Shown: positions 1 through 8,136 of the stretch, piece after piece
Layout of the letters: each line of letters opens with the position of its first letter
How positions within the stretch are numbered: position 1 is the first letter of the stretch
NCBI RefSeq assembly: GCF_017948595.1
Contig: NZ_JAGFBV010000001.1
Span: 62,001-126,000 of the forward strand
Direction: 5' to 3'
Length of the DNA: 64,000 nucleotides
DNA from: Flavobacterium geliluteum
GTDB lineage: Bacteria; Bacteroidota; Bacteroidia; Flavobacteriales; Flavobacteriaceae
The notes under the pieces: generated by a model
Databases searched by the model: none
What the model was told of the DNA's origin: nothing
Seen by the model: only the letters and a program-made list of their open reading frames with translations
Position numbers and translations under genes: made by a program

Positions 1-111
1 TCTTTTGGTCTTGCCCAAAGATCGCTCAACATCTTGCGCTGATGTTTGGTATATTTTTTTCTGAACAGCATCCCAATTATACTGATCAAAAACCCACTTG
101 AATGTTTTCAT
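1..111 (-). CDS. thiH: 2-iminoacetate synthase ThiH, N-terminal fragment (runs off the window)
   Basis: The first 37 codons are present, reading leftward from an ATG at 111; the rest lies outside the window. The fragment begins MKTFKWVFDQYNWDAVQ and continues with a DVERSL segment, which resembles the N-terminus of ThiH as I know it from E. coli. ThiH is a radical-SAM enzyme that cleaves tyrosine to dehydroglycine for thiazole synthesis. It works with ThiG, which lies directly upstream with a 53-base gap, so it is the distal gene of the thi operon. The radical-SAM CxxxCxxC motif is not in the visible part. The identification rests on the short match plus context. Confidence 0.85.
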   Translation of the reverse strand, partial: MKTFKWVFDQYNWDAVQKKIYQTSAQDVERSLGKTKR

Positions 112-164
112 TTTTTTTATTTTCGTGCTAGTATTTTTAAAAGTCACATGCTATTTTAAAAGTT

Positions 165-941
165 TTATTCATACAAAAATGCCGTCAATGGACTAGAAGC
201 GATAGCGTGATTTTGCTGATTTGCCAGTTTAGCTTCAAATGCTTTTCTGCCAGCAATCACCGCTTCTTTAAACGCTTCTGCCATAAGTTTTGGATTCCCG
301 GCAATGGCAATGGCGGTATTTACCAAAACGGCATCAGCACCTATTTCCATTGCTTTTGCAGCATCAGAAGGAGCGCCAATTCCCGCATCTACAATCACAG
401 GAACTTTACTTTGTTCGATAATAATTTCTAAAAAATCTAATGTTTTTAGACCTTTGTTACTGCCAATAGGAGATCCTAATGGCATTACGGCCGTTGTTCC
501 TGCATTTTCTAAATGTTTGCATAAAACAGGATCTGCATGAACATAAGGCAATACAAAAAAACCTAGTTTGGCCAGTTCTTCTGTGGCTTTTAGGGTTTCT
601 ATAGGGTCAGGCATTAAATATTTTGGGTCAGGATGAATCTCCAGTTTTACCCAGTTGGTTTCGAGTGCCTCGCGTGCTAATTGTGCTGCAAAAACAGCGT
701 CTTTAGCATTTCTTGCACCAGAAGTATTGGGCAATAAATGAATATTTGGATGTTGCAAATGTGATAAGAGAACATCTGTTTCGGTTTCAAGATCGATTCG
801 TTTTAGGGCCACCGTTACCAACTCACTTCCCGAGGCCAAAATAGATTGCTCCATTTCTTTATTCGAACCAAATTTTCCTGTTCCTAAAAATAGGCGAGAG
901 GTTAAGGTTTTGTCTCCAATATTAAACAATGATGTTTGCAT
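165..941 (-). CDS. thiG: Thiazole synthase ThiG
   Basis: ThiG condenses 1-deoxyxylulose 5-phosphate, dehydroglycine and the ThiS thiocarboxylate into the thiazole phosphate half of thiamine. The 258-residue length is normal for the family. The N-terminal LFLGTGKF segment, the LPNTSGA segment, the [11 protein letters not shown] phosphate-loop segment and the C-terminal [20 protein letters not shown] barrel segment are all characteristic of this TIM-barrel enzyme. The start overlaps the end of thiE by 20 bases, indicating translation within one operon transcript. It is a cytosolic enzyme that acts with ThiS and ThiH. No irregularities were seen. Confidence 0.97.
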   Translation of the reverse strand: MQTSLFNIGDKTLTSRLFLGTGKFGSNKEMEQSILASGSELVTVALKRIDLETETDVLLSHLQHPNIHLLPNTSGARNAKDAVFAAQLAREALETNWVKLEIHPDPKYLMPDPIETLKATEELAKLGFFVLPYVHADPVLCKHLENAGTTAVMPLGSPIGSNKGLKTLDFLEIIIEQSKVPVIVDAGIGAPSDAAKAMEIGADAVLVNTAIAIAGNPKLMAEAFKEAVIAGRKAFEAKLANQQNHAIASSPLTAFLYE

Positions 942-1560
942 ATAATTTTTCGTTAAGTTGTTGAATCAGTTTTTCTTTTTGAGAGCTTTTTGTAATCATC
1001 CCGGAAACGGCAACACGATGAACTCCTGTAGTAATGAGGCTTTCTATATTTTCTAAAGTAATCCCTCCAATAGCATAAATAGGGATCTGGATATCTTCTG
1101 CTTTCAATTTATTAAAAATATAAGCATAACCTTCAATTCCTAAAATTGGACTCAGTTTTTCCTTGGTTTCTGTAAATTGAAAAGGCCCTAAACCGATATA
1201 ATCGCAACCATTTTGTGTCTGAAAAACGATATCTTCAAAGGTGTTGGCTGTGGCGCCGATAATTTTGGTGGTTCCTAAAAAAGTTCGTGCTTCTGTAATT
1301 TTCATGTCGGTTAAACCCAAATGAACACCATCGGCAGCGATCTGCTGGGCGAGATAAACATCGTCATTGATGATAAAGTGGGCGAGATATTCTTCGCACA
1401 AAAATTTTACTGATTCTGCTAAAGCAAAAGTGTTTTTTTCGGTTTGATTTTTAAACCGCATTTGTATCCATTCACAGCCAGCGTCCAGTGCTTGATGAAT
1501 ATTATACAATTGTTCTTCGATTGTTTTTCCTTGCGAGATGTATTGCAGTTTAGGGTACAT
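922..1560 (-). CDS. thiE: Thiamine phosphate synthase ThiE
   Basis: This enzyme joins HMP pyrophosphate and thiazole phosphate to give thiamine monophosphate. The 212-residue product has the family's landmark segments in order: the IINDDVYLA strand, [18 protein letters not shown], a [11 protein letters not shown] phosphate/substrate loop, and a C-terminal YAIGGIT followed by VAVSGMI. It overlaps thiD by 11 bases and thiG by 20 bases, so it is translationally packed in the operon. It is the more canonical of two ThiE-like proteins here and is the likely catalytic synthase; the other copy is at 2272-2862. Confidence 0.95.
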   Translation of the reverse strand: MYPKLQYISQGKTIEEQLYNIHQALDAGCEWIQMRFKNQTEKNTFALAESVKFLCEEYLAHFIINDDVYLAQQIAADGVHLGLTDMKITEARTFLGTTKIIGATANTFEDIVFQTQNGCDYIGLGPFQFTETKEKLSPILGIEGYAYIFNKLKAEDIQIPIYAIGGITLENIESLITTGVHRVAVSGMITKSSQKEKLIQQLNEKLYANIIV

Positions 1561-2305
1561 AATGATATCCGATTAAAGTTGTGGAGGAATTCAGGTATTT
1601 TTCGATATAAATTTTGGCATTTTTACAAGCTTTTTCAACAGATTGACCGAGTGCTAAATTGGCTGTGATAGCGGAAGAAAGTACACAGCCTGAACCGTGT
1701 TTCTCGTAACAAATAGTAGCAGAGGGCAGGAGTTTATGGGTTTCATTTTGTAGATACAAATAATCGGTTCCAACTTCTTCAGCATTGTGTCCTCCTTTTA
1801 ATAAAATTGGGGTAGTACTATCTTTTTTTGCCTCAAAATTACCCGAAAGGAAGTCAGGAAAAAGTTGTCTTATTTCGTTATAATTTGGTGTTATCAAATC
1901 TATTTTGGATAAAATGGCTTCTAATAATTCTTGGTTTTTAATCGAAATAAAATCAAATTCAGTAGAGGATTTTAAGACCGTATCCCATACGATTTTTGTG
2001 TTTGGCGAAAGCTGTTTTATTGTCGAAACAATGGAGTTGAGATAAGACAACGAAGGGATGATCCCAATTTTTACAGTTTCAATTTTATAGTTTTCGAATA
2101 AAGTTTCGATCGAACGAATTACAAAATCCAAGTCAGTCCATAGAATTTCATAAAAGCGACTTTCGGTCTGAATTGTGTTGGCGGTCGAAATGGCAAAACC
2201 GGTCACTTGAAGTTGCTCAAATGTTTTGACATCAGCCAAAATACCGGCGCCTCCCGAAGGATCAAGACCTGCTATTGAGAGTACGAATGGACGATTTTTT
2301 GACAT
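1550..2305 (-). CDS. thiD: Hydroxymethylpyrimidine/phosphomethylpyrimidine kinase ThiD
   Basis: ThiD phosphorylates hydroxymethylpyrimidine twice, giving the pyrophosphate used by ThiE. The 251-residue protein has the ribokinase-like N-terminal segment SIAGLDPSGGAGILADVKTF, a LLKGGHNAEE segment before the C-terminal third, and a GSGCVLSSAITANLALG anion-hole segment (family consensus GTGC). The ATG at 2305 lies inside the end of the preceding thiE-like gene (34-base overlap). It is cytosolic. Its position directly before thiE fits the pathway order. Confidence 0.95.
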   Translation of the reverse strand: MSKNRPFVLSIAGLDPSGGAGILADVKTFEQLQVTGFAISTANTIQTESRFYEILWTDLDFVIRSIETLFENYKIETVKIGIIPSLSYLNSIVSTIKQLSPNTKIVWDTVLKSSTEFDFISIKNQELLEAILSKIDLITPNYNEIRQLFPDFLSGNFEAKKDSTTPILLKGGHNAEEVGTDYLYLQNETHKLLPSATICYEKHGSGCVLSSAITANLALGQSVEKACKNAKIYIEKYLNSSTTLIGYHYVP

Positions 2306-2862
2306 AATTTGAATTGTTTTAAAAGGTTTTCATTATTCCAGATAGTTCCCAATAGCGCAATATCATCAAAACCATTTTGAAGCGTTTCGGTAATGTTATC
2401 AGCTTGTATTCCGCCCAGACCGATGACTTTAGTTTTAAAGTTGGTTCGTAATTTCAGAGCTTCAAAAAGATCGATTTCAGGTAGATAGTTTTCTTTCGAA
2501 ATACTTTTAAAAACAGGGCTTAAAAAAGCATATTCAAAAGTAGTATCCAAAGCATTAAAATCTTCGATAGCATGTGTTGATGTCGAAATTATCTTTTTTT
2601 GAAAATTATTTCCAATACCATTATTGCGCTCTCTTTCTGAAAAATGAATACGATTGATTCCAAACTCATCTGCTAATTCATGATGATGATGCAACGCCAA
2701 TTTTCCCCACCAATCTGGATGTATTTGCTCAATAAATTGCTTCATTTCTACTAAAGAATAGCCGGGTTTTCGAATATGAAACAGATTCAAACCATTCTCA
2801 AAAAGAGAATGTATAATTTCTGTTTCATTTTGCAACGCTACTGGATTAGAGAATACGATCAT
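2272..2862 (-). CDS. Second ThiE/TenI-like protein
   Basis: This 196-residue protein has the ThiE/TenI barrel pattern: GLNLFHIRKPGYS near the N-terminus, the AFLSPVFKS segment that corresponds to the family's phosphate loop, and a C-terminal VIGLGGIQADNI. The usual HLG segment is replaced by IHFSE, and the catalytic region is more divergent than in the canonical ThiE at 922-1560. Its place between thiC and thiD suggests a thiamine role. It could be a TenI-type thiazole tautomerase or a second synthase; I cannot choose from sequence alone. The longer frame back to 2904 begins with TTG inside an inverted repeat, so I chose the ATG at 2862 (MIVFSNPV). Confidence 0.8.
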   Translation of the reverse strand: MIVFSNPVALQNETEIIHSLFENGLNLFHIRKPGYSLVEMKQFIEQIHPDWWGKLALHHHHELADEFGINRIHFSERERNNGIGNNFQKKIISTSTHAIEDFNALDTTFEYAFLSPVFKSISKENYLPEIDLFEALKLRTNFKTKVIGLGGIQADNITETLQNGFDDIALLGTIWNNENLLKQFKLCQKIVHSYSQ

Positions 2863-2878
2863 TTTTTTGAATGTATAT

Positions 2879-2924
2879 TGTGAATTGTAAAATGTGTGAT
2901 GCAAAACAATTCACATTTTACAAT
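2879..2924. repeat. Overlapping inverted repeats in the thiC - thiE-like spacer
   Basis: A 13-base arm at 2884-2896 (ATTGTAAAATGTG) is perfectly complementary to 2912-2924. A second pairing, 2879-2888 with 2906-2915 (TGTGAATTGT), competes for the same bases. In the transcript this spacer could form either hairpin. No U-run follows, so it is not an intrinsic terminator. It may be a small intergenic repeat or an mRNA processing/stability element inside the operon. Confidence 0.7.
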
Positions 2925-2934
2925 CCACATCTCA

Positions 2935-4839
<1,905 letters not shown>

Positions 4840-4914
4840 TCAGAATGTTTTTATAATTGTAATTTGATTTTTTTTTTCTGCTAGGGATAGAAGTGGAAAG
4901 CCCGTAAAGGAGAA

Positions 4915-4981
4915 AACCTTAAAAAAACAAAGAACAAATAAGCGACCAGCGGAAGCTTTTTTGTTCTTTGTTTTTTTGGTT
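4915..4981. repeat. Long perfect hairpin with GC-rich loop between thiS and thiC
   Basis: Bases 4921-4938 pair perfectly with 4960-4977 (18 bp, AAAAAAACAAAGAACAAA type). After one T-T mismatch a further 4 bp (4940-4943 with 4955-4958) close an 11-base loop, GACCAGCGGAA. Outside, 4915-4918 (AACC) pairs with 4978-4981 (GGTT) across a two-base bulge. On the minus (transcribed) strand the 44 bases upstream of it, at 4982-5025, are unusually GC-rich for this genome and contain a GCTCGAGC palindrome. The overlapping open frames look accidental. From memory, similar sequence with a translated RAGYPF frame recurs between genes in other Flavobacteriaceae, but I could not check this. A structured RNA or dispersed repeat is likely. 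Confidence 0.75.
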
Positions 4982-5025
4982 GCCGACTGCGGACTTGGAA
5001 CGGATAGCCCGCTCGAGCAGCCCAA

Positions 5026-5232
5026 TTATCCTCCTTGCGTGGCAGAAATAATGAGTATTTCGTCAGTTTCTTGTACGAGATGCTGGTTCCAATTGATTTT
5101 TGGAACAACGGTATTGTTGATGGCAACAGCGATTCCGGTTTGTTTGCTGGGAATTTCGAGATCAAGCAATGACTGCACGCTGAGCGTTTCGGCACTGAAT
5201 TGTTTGATTTGGTGGTTGATTTTTAGTTCCAT
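5026..5232 (-). CDS. thiS: Sulfur carrier protein ThiS
   Basis: ThiS is a small ubiquitin-fold protein whose C-terminal glycine is adenylated and thiocarboxylated to donate sulfur to ThiG. The 68-residue product ends ISATQGG, carrying the required Gly-Gly tail, and has an [12 protein letters not shown] core. I place the start at the ATG at 5232 ([12 protein letters not shown]), because the longer frame to 5310 adds unrelated residues inside the riboswitch region. It is the first gene after the riboswitch. No thiF-type activating enzyme is visible in the window; it may lie beyond thiH. Confidence 0.93.
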   Translation of the reverse strand: MELKINHQIKQFSAETLSVQSLLDLEIPSKQTGIAVAINNTVVPKINWNQHLVQETDEILIISATQGG

Positions 5233-5332
5233 TCCTTTATAAATTTTAAATTTATTTAAAGATTCACGATTATAAATCTTTACCTTAGGAATGGCTACAA
5301 CTACGCACAAAAATGCGATCGGAAGTCATCTT

Positions 5333-5412
5333 ACTTTTCCCTACGCTAGTATGAACTAGATCAGGTTCAGAGGGTAAAATCTCAGCCTACAAATTGTAGA
5401 CACCCCTAAAGT
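5333..5412 (-). promoter_or_regulatory. TPP riboswitch (THI box) controlling the thi operon
   Basis: Read on the minus strand, the sequence contains the hallmarks of the thiamine pyrophosphate riboswitch in order: AGGGGTG, GGCTGAGA, ACCC, TGAACCTGATC, and GCGTAGGGAA. The closing stem pairs ACTTT (minus-strand copy of 5408-5412) with AAAGT (copy of 5333-5337). It sits about 100 bases upstream of the thiS ATG. A short CGCA/TGCG hairpin follows near 5304-5318, but there is no U-run. Control may therefore be at translation of thiS rather than by an intrinsic terminator; the mechanism is my inference. Confidence 0.95.
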
Positions 5413-5418
5413 GTGAAG

Positions 5419-5426
5419 CAAATGTA
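5419..5426 (-). promoter_or_regulatory. -7 promoter element of the thi operon
   Basis: The minus strand reads TACATTTG, matching the flavobacterial -7 element TAnnTTTG. It would start transcription about 7 bases downstream, right at the 5' end of the riboswitch. I see no good -33 TTTG partner at 17-23 bases. Confidence 0.6.
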
Positions 5427-5447
5427 AGTAAAAAATATTTGAAAGTT

Positions 5448-5480
5448 AAAAAAAATCCAGTTTTAGGATTTGGAAAACTG
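5448..5480 (-). terminator. Intrinsic terminator after tag
   Basis: CAGTTTT at 5458-5464 pairs with AAAACTG at 5474-5480. On the minus strand the hairpin is followed by a run of T (complement of 5448-5455). It separates tag from the thi promoter just downstream. Confidence 0.7.
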
Positions 5481-5494
5481 AAAATCACGAATGT

Positions 5495-6055
5495 TTATAG
5501 TGTTCTTGTCCAGCAATCTTCGACATGATCGTTGACCATTCCCGTTGCTTGCATGTGCGCGTAAATGACGGTTGACCCCACAAATTTGAAGCCTCTTTTT
5601 TTTAAATCTTTGCTAATTTCGTCAGAAAGGGCGGTGGTGGCGGGAACGTCTTTTAGCGTTTTTGGTTTATTGTCTATCGGTTTTCCGTTGGTAAATTTCC
5701 AGATGTAATTGGAGAAACTGCCAAACTCTTCCTGTATTTTTATAAAAGCCTGAGCATTGGTTACAGCCGATCTTATTTTGAGTTTGTTGCGAATAATTCC
5801 GGTGTCTTGTAATAAAGTCTCTATTTTTTCTTCGGAATATTGTGCTATTTTTTTGTAATCGAAAGCATCAAAAGAAGCCCTAAAATTTTCTCTTTTATTT
5901 AAAATGGTAATCCAGCTTAGGCCTGCCTGAAAGGTTTCGAGGATGAGGAATTCAAATAGCGAGGCATCATCATAGACAGGAACCCCCCATTCGTGGTCGT
6001 GGTATTTTTTGTATAAATCGCTTGCTGAGCACCAGCCACATCGGTTGAGTTCCAT
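5495..6055 (-). CDS. tag: DNA-3-methyladenine glycosylase I
   Basis: Tag removes N3-methyladenine from alkylated DNA, starting base-excision repair. The 186-residue length is typical. The N-terminal CGWCSASDLYKKYHDHEWG segment, with DHEWG, and the C-terminal GSTVIYAHMQATGMVNDH followed by a Cys carry the family's zinc-binding Cys/His residues (HhH-type fold). The catalytic-region segment FQAGLSWITILNKRENFR is present. A TATATTTG -7 element on the minus strand at 6066-6073 lies only about 11 bases upstream of the ATG, so the mRNA may be nearly leaderless. That element abuts the first copy of the duplicated terminator (6073-6115). Confidence 0.95.
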   Translation of the reverse strand: MELNRCGWCSASDLYKKYHDHEWGVPVYDDASLFEFLILETFQAGLSWITILNKRENFRASFDAFDYKKIAQYSEEKIETLLQDTGIIRNKLKIRSAVTNAQAFIKIQEEFGSFSNYIWKFTNGKPIDNKPKTLKDVPATTALSDEISKDLKKRGFKFVGSTVIYAHMQATGMVNDHVEDCWTRTL

Positions 6056-6072
6056 TTTTTTATTTCAAATAT

Positions 6073-6115
6073 ATAAAAAAACCTCAAATGGTTTAGGTTT
6101 GAGGTTTTGCAGGTT
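6073..6115 (-). terminator. Intrinsic terminator, first of two identical 43-bp copies
   Basis: AAAACCTCAAA at 6078-6088 pairs with TTTGAGGTTTT at 6098-6108 around a 9-base loop, with an A-run on one side and T on the other, so it can work in both directions. Here it terminates the unknown gene at 6135-6515. The same 43 bases recur exactly at 7361-7403. Confidence 0.85.
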
Positions 6116-6134
6116 GTTTTTTGTTTTAATGAAT

Positions 6135-6515
6135 TTATTTCATCATTGCTATAAATTGTAGTTTGAAACTTTCTAATTTAATTAAATAAAATATAGTAAA
6201 TAATAAAACCCAACCAATAAAAATCAAAAGTAAACTTGTATAGTTTTGATTTATAAATTCAGCATATTGGCAAAAAAAACCAAAAAAGATAAGTAAGAAA
6301 AAATTGTAAAGTACTGCGTTTTTAAGGCTCATTTTGATAGCACCTGTTAAAAAATTCCAGTTTACAAGTTGATCAGTTATTACGGTTTTTTGAGGACTCG
6401 ATAAATCAATTATTATATTTTGACAAAACTCAAGATTAACAATTATTACGTCATTCTTTAAATTATATTTATAATTATTCTCTTCGAGAATTTTAAGGAT
6501 TTCGTCTCTTCTCAT
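6135..6515 (-). CDS. Small two-TM membrane protein, unknown function
   Basis: I do not recognise this 126-residue protein. The first 60 residues are soluble, beginning MRRDEILKILEENNYKY, and contain a VIIVNLEFCQNIIIDL strand-like stretch. Two hydrophobic segments follow, at roughly residues 63-82 and 93-112, with a short charged tail. It starts 7 bases after the lipoprotein gene at 6523-7281 and is certainly co-transcribed with it. The pair lies between two identical terminator copies. An immunity or partner protein for the upstream lipoprotein is one possibility, from gene order only. Confidence 0.65.
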   Translation of the reverse strand: MRRDEILKILEENNYKYNLKNDVIIVNLEFCQNIIIDLSSPQKTVITDQLVNWNFLTGAIKMSLKNAVLYNFFLLIFFGFFCQYAEFINQNYTSLLLIFIGWVLLFTIFYLIKLESFKLQFIAMMK

Positions 6516-6522
6516 TTTTATA

Positions 6523-7281
6523 TTATTCTATTGTTGGTGTGAGGATTTCTGGATTTTCTGGTTCTAATGGTGCGACTTCATAAGGAGGTAAAGCTTCATT
6601 AACAAATAGTGACGAAATACCACCTGCAATTATTGCTCCAGGTCCGCTATATGCAAAAATAAGTGCTCCCAAAGTGTCAGCGACTATTACTTTACTACCT
6701 GGCTTACTGTTAGATTTGTTTGTTGAATTATGTGTAGAACTCCAATATTCGTTAGAACTTTTTAAAACACTTTCGAAAACAACTAGTTTGTTTTGTTCTT
6801 CTAAATTTAATGAATTACTTTTTTTAAAATTTTCAATTTCTACCACATACTGATCATATTCCATATCTTTTTTCAATATTGCATCAACAAAACTACCCAA
6901 TTTTCTTGATAATTTATTTGATCTGTATAATTCTTCTTTTTTTGAATTCCAAAATAAAGCGATATCAAAATTTCTAGGATCAATATCTTTAAAAGCCTCT
7001 TTTATATCGCTAACATCAACGTTTTTAAATTTTTCGGGATATTTTGCTGTAAGATCAGCAGTCATTTCATCAATTATTATATTAGTTGTTTTCTGATTTA
7101 CTCCATTTTGATTTTTGTAATATAATGCTAATGCTTCATTGTGATAAAAACCATAATCTGCTAAAGGAATTACATCTCTTCCTGTGATAGATTGTTGTTC
7201 CTCCGATTGTTCTTTAGTACAGCTTATATATGCTACACTTGTTACAACTAATAATAAAATTGCTAATAATACTTTTTTCAT
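6523..7281 (-). CDS. Predicted lipoprotein with glycine-rich hydrophobic C-terminal segment, unknown function
   Basis: This 252-residue protein has a lipoprotein signal (MKKVLLAILLLVVTSVAYIS then Cys21), so it is probably anchored in the cell envelope. The middle is charged and helical-looking. Residues about 203-230 form a Gly/Ala-rich hydrophobic segment (TLGALIFAYSGPGAIIAGG) resembling the glycine-zipper stretches of membrane-active peptides and some bacteriocin-like proteins. The tail is rich in Pro and Glu. No enzyme motif is visible. Its own -7 element TATTTTTG lies on the minus strand at 7308-7315, about 27 bases upstream of the ATG, so with the terminators it forms an autonomous unit with the 6135-6515 gene. 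The function is unknown. Confidence 0.75.
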   Translation of the reverse strand: MKKVLLAILLLVVTSVAYISCTKEQSEEQQSITGRDVIPLADYGFYHNEALALYYKNQNGVNQKTTNIIIDEMTADLTAKYPEKFKNVDVSDIKEAFKDIDPRNFDIALFWNSKKEELYRSNKLSRKLGSFVDAILKKDMEYDQYVVEIENFKKSNSLNLEEQNKLVVFESVLKSSNEYWSSTHNSTNKSNSKPGSKVIVADTLGALIFAYSGPGAIIAGGISSLFVNEALPPYEVAPLEPENPEILTPTIE

Positions 7282-7360
7282 AATTATAAATTTTTGGTTT
7301 AAAATTACAAAAATATAAGTTTTTTATTAATAAAAAAATGAAAATTATAAAAAATAATAC

Positions 7361-7403
7361 ATAAAAAAACCTCAAATGGTTTAGGTTTGAGGTTTTGCAG
7401 GTT
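7361..7403 (-). terminator. Intrinsic terminator, second of two identical 43-bp copies
   Basis: This is identical over 43 bases to 6073-6115, with the same 11-bp hairpin. It lies 19 bases after the stop of the queuosine-precursor transporter gene and ends that transcript. Identical copies on both sides of two unknown genes suggest duplication of the terminator by an insertion. Confidence 0.85.
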
Positions 7404-7421
7404 ATTTATTTATCGTCAAAT

Positions 7422-8084
7422 TTAATCTTTATCCGAATTGTTTTCATCTAAATATTTTTTAATGAGATGGTGTCCGACATAAATTAACGGAGTTAGTAAA
7501 ACGGCCACCGAAAGTTTAAAAACATAGCCTGTCAATGCAGAGGATATAAAGGTGTCGAAATTTATTTTTCCCGGAAGCCAAAATGCAATTCCGAGAACAA
7601 TAAACGAATCAAAAAGTTGCGAAATTACAGTAGAACCAGTTGTTCTCAACCATATTTTTTTGTCGCCTGTTTTGTTTTTAAAGAACCAAAAAACGCTGAC
7701 GTCAATCAATTGAGAGACCATAAATGCAATGATACTACCAACAATGATCCACATACTTTGGCCAAACACGGCTTGAAATTGTTCGTCATTTACCGGGCTA
7801 ATTCCTTTTGCGGCGGGCACTATCATCGCCATGATTAAAATGACAAAAGCATAGGCAATCAGGCACGCTGTTATAAAAGAAAGTTTTCTAACCCCTTTTT
7901 CTCCAAAATATTCATTGATCAAATCGGTAGTTAGAAATACAACCGGCCAAGGCAAGATACCGATACTCATGACAAAAGGGCCAACCTGAATTAATTTTCC
8001 TCCAATGAGTTCTGCCACTACAGCATTGGTTATAAAGATACCAGCAAGGACTACAAAAACAATTTCTTTCTTGGTTTTGAACAT
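7422..8084 (-). CDS. Queuosine precursor transporter (YhhQ family)
   Basis: This family imports preQ0/preQ1-type queuosine precursors across the inner membrane. The 220-residue protein is almost wholly hydrophobic with about six membrane segments. It has the family features GPFVMSIGILPWPVVFLTTD followed by LINEYFGEKGVRK near the N-terminus, and a later SQLIDVSVFWFFKNKTG segment. The epoxyqueuosine reductase gene queG is also in this window (49235-50173), consistent with a cell that makes or salvages queuosine for tRNA. The gene stands alone and is followed by the terminator at 7361-7403. Confidence 0.9.
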   Translation of the reverse strand: MFKTKKEIVFVVLAGIFITNAVVAELIGGKLIQVGPFVMSIGILPWPVVFLTTDLINEYFGEKGVRKLSFITACLIAYAFVILIMAMIVPAAKGISPVNDEQFQAVFGQSMWIIVGSIIAFMVSQLIDVSVFWFFKNKTGDKKIWLRTTGSTVISQLFDSFIVLGIAFWLPGKINFDTFISSALTGYVFKLSVAVLLTPLIYVGHHLIKKYLDENNSDKD

Positions 8085-8136
8085 ATAATCTGTTAATTAT
8101 TTTTAAGTGTTAAAGTTAATTAATCTTACTGGAGTT

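Noticed and set aside
4840-5242. Overlapping open frames on both strands around 4840-5242
   Set aside because: They overlap thiS, the riboswitch side and the GC-rich hairpin element. They start with TTG or have low-complexity translations (runs of Lys and Phe), so they look like by-products of the repeat and of thiS.
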